A stretch of 64,000 bases of DNA from Streptomyces sp. LX-29 (GTDB lineage: Bacteria > Actinomycetota > Actinomycetes > Streptomycetales > Streptomycetaceae): positions 6,395,559-6,459,558 of the forward strand of contig NZ_CP089746.1 of NCBI RefSeq assembly GCF_029541745.1, read 5' to 3'. The notes beneath the pieces were generated by a model. It saw only the letters and a list, made by a program, of their open reading frames with translations. It was not told where the DNA came from and did not search any database. The number at the start of each line of letters is the position of its first letter. Positions within the stretch are counted from its first letter, which is position 1. The position numbers and the translations under genes were made by a program. Below are positions 62,106 to 64,000 of this stretch, in pieces.

Positions 62106-62426
62106 TTTCCGCCCGACGCCCGTCGCTCCGCTGATCCCGCCCTTCGCGTCGATCCGCTGAGCGTGGTGGAGCCGGTCCCGCTCCCACCGGTCATCCGCGC
62201 TCGCCGCGTATCACGTGATCATCATCACGTTTCAATCTTCGAACGCGGCCGTGGCAACGCGCGAACCGTCCGTCCGGACCGGCCACCTGATGGCCCAGCA
62301 CGGAGGTCGGCCACCCGGCCGGCCCCGGGGCCGGCTTTCTTCGTATCAGCCGTCGTCGGTGGGCCACCGGGCCGGCGGCCCTCCTGCCGGCCGCCTCGGC
62401 CGGCGTCCGGCGTCCGTCGTCCGTTG
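62106..62426. other. Spacer between 87-aa gene and GntR regulator
   Basis: A 321-bp region between convergent genes holding a palindromic ATCACGTGAT-like motif at about 62210-62220 and a terminator at 62317-62340. No gene or tRNA seen. Confidence 0.4.
62317..62340 (+). terminator. Rho-independent terminator-like hairpin
   Basis: A 10-bp G+C palindromic stem around 62317-62336 with a following T-rich run (tttctt). Confidence 0.55.
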
Positions 62427-63179
62427 TCAGTTGTGGGCGTCCACCGTCACCGTGAACGAGAACCGGTCCCCCCGGTAGCGGATCCGCGCCACGTCCACCA
62501 CCCGGCCACTCTCGTCGTAGGTCACGCCGGTGTAGTGGAGGATCGGGCTGAGGAGCGGGACGTCGAGGAGGCGGGCGGTCTCGGGATCCGCGAGACGCGC
62601 CTCGACGGTGTCGGTGATGCGGCTGATCCGCACCCCGACCGCGTCGCGCAGCACCTTGGTCATGGGCCAGCGGGCCAGGTCCGCGAGGTCGATGCGCTCG
62701 GCGAGTTCCGGGCGCACCAGGTTCTCCGCCCAGTTGGTGGGCTCGCCGCCGCGCTCGTCGGAGCGCAGCCGCCGATAGGCGACGGCCTCCTCCAGGTCCG
62801 GGAAGTACTCGGCGAGCTCGCCGGGGACCGGCTCCGGGCCGTGGCCCAGGATCTCGGTGCGCTCGCCCGACTGCTGGGCCACGATCGCGTCCACCGAGCC
62901 GAGCAGCCGCACGGGCGCGCCGCGCTGGGCGCTCGGCTCGATGAACGTTCCGCGCCGTCGGTGCCGGCTGATGAGCCCCTCGGCCTCCAGCTCCTTCAAC
63001 GCCTGCCGCATGGTGAGCACGCTCACGCCGTAGTGCTCGGCCAGCCGGTCCTCGGTGGGCAGTCGCAACGGCTCGTGCGGCCGGCGGCCGAGTATCGAGG
63101 CGCGCAGCGACTGCGAGACCTGGTACCACAGCGGGAGCTTGCGGTTGAGGGCGAGTGAGTCGGGGGCGAAGGTGGTCAT
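62427..63179 (-). CDS. GntR-family regulator with UTRA domain
   Basis: A 250-aa HutC/FadR-like repressor: winged helix residues 10-80 (LPLWYQVSQSLRASIL ... RLPTEDRLAEHYGVSVLTMRQALKELEAEGLISRHRRRGTFI) and a UTRA effector-binding domain from about 100 (AVAYRRLRSDERGGEPTNW ... ILHYTGVTYDESGRVVDVARIRYRGDRFSFTV). ATG 63179 with GGAGG upstream. It lies 51 nt downstream of hmgA on the same strand, so it probably belongs to that operon and controls homogentisate/tyrosine catabolism, with an intermediate as ligand (inference). Confidence 0.92.
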   Translation of the reverse strand: MTTFAPDSLALNRKLPLWYQVSQSLRASILGRRPHEPLRLPTEDRLAEHYGVSVLTMRQALKELEAEGLISRHRRRGTFIEPSAQRGAPVRLLGSVDAIVAQQSGERTEILGHGPEPVPGELAEYFPDLEEAVAYRRLRSDERGGEPTNWAENLVRPELAERIDLADLARWPMTKVLRDAVGVRISRITDTVEARLADPETARLLDVPLLSPILHYTGVTYDESGRVVDVARIRYRGDRFSFTVTVDAHN

Positions 63180-63230
63180 CGAACGGCCTCCGGTCACGGA
63201 CGGGTTCGGTCACGCGCGTCCGCGCGGACC

Positions 63231-64000
63231 TCAGGGACGGAAGTGGCGCTCCAGACCCTGCCATACGTCGTCGTAACCCGTCTGGAGGTGGGGTGCCTCC
63301 GCCGCCTGTCGGGTGAGCGTCACCGGCCAGCGGGTCTCGAACATGAACGCCAGCCCGTCGTCGATCTTCTGCGGCGCGAGCTCGGCCGCGCTCGCCTTGT
63401 CGAAGGTGTCCCGGTCCGGTCCGTGCGCCGACATCATGTTGTGCAGCGAGCCGCCGCCGGGGACGAAGCCCCCCTCGCCGGCGGTCTTCGCGTCGTAGGC
63501 GCCCTCGATCAGGCCCATGTACTCGCTCATCACGTTCCGGTGGAAGTAGGGCGGCCGGAAGGTGTCCTCGCCGACCAGCCAGCGCGGTGCGAAGACCACG
63601 AAGTCGACGCCGGCGAGGCCGGGGGTGTCGGACGGCGAGGTGAGGACCGTGAAGATCGACGGGTCCGGGTGGTCGTAGCTGATGCTGCCGATGACGTTGA
63701 AGCGGCGCAGGTCGTAGACGTACGGGAGGTAGTTGCCGTGCCAGGCGACGACGTCCAGCGGGGAGTGGTCGTAGGTCGCGGACCACAGGTTGCCGCAGAA
63801 CTTGTTGACGACCTCGAACGGGCCCTCCACGTCCTCGTACGCGGCGACCGGCGCGAGGAAGTCCCGCGCGTTGGCCAGGCCGTTGGCGCCGATCGGGCCG
63901 AGGTCGGGGAGGACGAAGGGCCGGCCGTAGTTCTCGCAGACGTAGCCGCGGGCGGAGGCGTCCAGCAGCTCCACCCGGAACCGCACCCCGCGCGGAATCA
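63231..64000 (-). CDS. hmgA: Homogentisate 1,2-dioxygenase (partial, 5' end outside window)
   Basis: C-terminal 256 residues visible; the start lies beyond 64000. The enzyme opens the homogentisate ring to maleylacetoacetate in tyrosine/phenylalanine degradation, using Fe(II). Family marks: [69 protein letters not shown], the iron-binding [15 protein letters not shown] and [11 protein letters not shown]. The end at 63231 fits the family length if about 180 residues are missing. It is followed by the GntR regulator. Confidence 0.95.
   Translation of the reverse strand, partial: IPRGVRFRVELLDASARGYVCENYGRPFVLPDLGPIGANGLANARDFLAPVAAYEDVEGPFEVVNKFCGNLWSATYDHSPLDVVAWHGNYLPYVYDLRRFNVIGSISYDHPDPSIFTVLTSPSDTPGLAGVDFVVFAPRWLVGEDTFRPPYFHRNVMSEYMGLIEGAYDAKTAGEGGFVPGGGSLHNMMSAHGPDRDTFDKASAAELAPQKIDDGLAFMFETRWPVTLTRQAAEAPHLQTGYDDVWQGLERHFRP

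Noticed and set aside
62106-62426. Possible tRNA or small RNA
   Set aside because: No cloverleaf or conserved T-arm was found; only a terminator-like hairpin.

Overview
The window is high-G+C actinomycete DNA and almost certainly a Streptomyces chromosome. Codon third positions are G/C-saturated. GTG and TTG starts are common, and the very rare TTA (bldA) codon occurs in only three reading frames that I could find. Genus-typical families are present: streptogrisins, a subtilisin inhibitor, an AfsR/SARP regulator, a SepF paralogue, an OhrR/Ohr pair and a membrane-tailed AA10 LPMO. I saw no tRNA, rRNA, CRISPR array, insertion sequence or prophage.

Layout. 1-8405: the 3' part of a cytochrome c oxidase subunit I gene (minus), an I78-type protease inhibitor, a PAP2 phosphatase, a PIG-V-like mannosyltransferase, a DHA2 drug exporter and an acyl-CoA dehydrogenase. 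8443-10457: a SepF-family gene divergent from a DUF5685-like gene with a cysteine-rich tail. 10458-15261: an extracellular protease locus with a streptogrisin B-like gene, an SPFH/band-7 protein, a streptogrisin D-like gene containing a TTA codon, and a convergent SSI-family inhibitor with P1 Lys. Both streptogrisin genes have the same TTG-18-AATACT promoter-like arrangement. 15358-17481: a Vgb-like beta-propeller and a multispan membrane protein.

17660-23525: an SOS-type mutagenesis module. A one-mismatch LexA box precedes dnaE2, which overlaps by 4 nt a Y-family (ImuB-like) gene that has lost the catalytic carboxylates. That ORF carries a 72-bp in-frame tandem repeat and runs 519 nt into the convergent GH114 gene. 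23007-29834: GH114, a secreted lipase, ohr/ohrR with a shared operator, an AA10 LPMO with an upstream DasR-like site, and a one-gene carboxyltransferase (accD and accA halves fused).

29923-36354: an iron-box-preceded, translationally coupled operon of ATP-grasp ligase, two IucA/IucC NIS synthetases and a PLP decarboxylase. This has the enzyme content of the vibrioferrin pvsABDE pathway, and it is the strongest candidate here for an under-described biosynthetic system. It is followed by an AfsR-type regulator (36687-40166) whose own upstream region has a SARP-like 11-bp-spaced direct repeat.

40276-46440: a hypothetical protein, a tandem GNAT, asparagine synthetase, a small GntR regulator, DDAH and a DUF5925-like AAA ATPase. 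46572-57011: an exopolysaccharide locus with a GH39 hydrolase, a giant flippase-polymerase-like fusion, a polysaccharide deacetylase, two GT2 enzymes, a BioF2/CelD-like acyltransferase and a small membrane protein. 57182-64000: an S8 protease and a divergent SGNH hydrolase around an 18-bp palindrome, a Ser/Thr kinase with a TTA codon, an 87-aa protein, a UTRA-type GntR regulator and the 3' part of hmgA.
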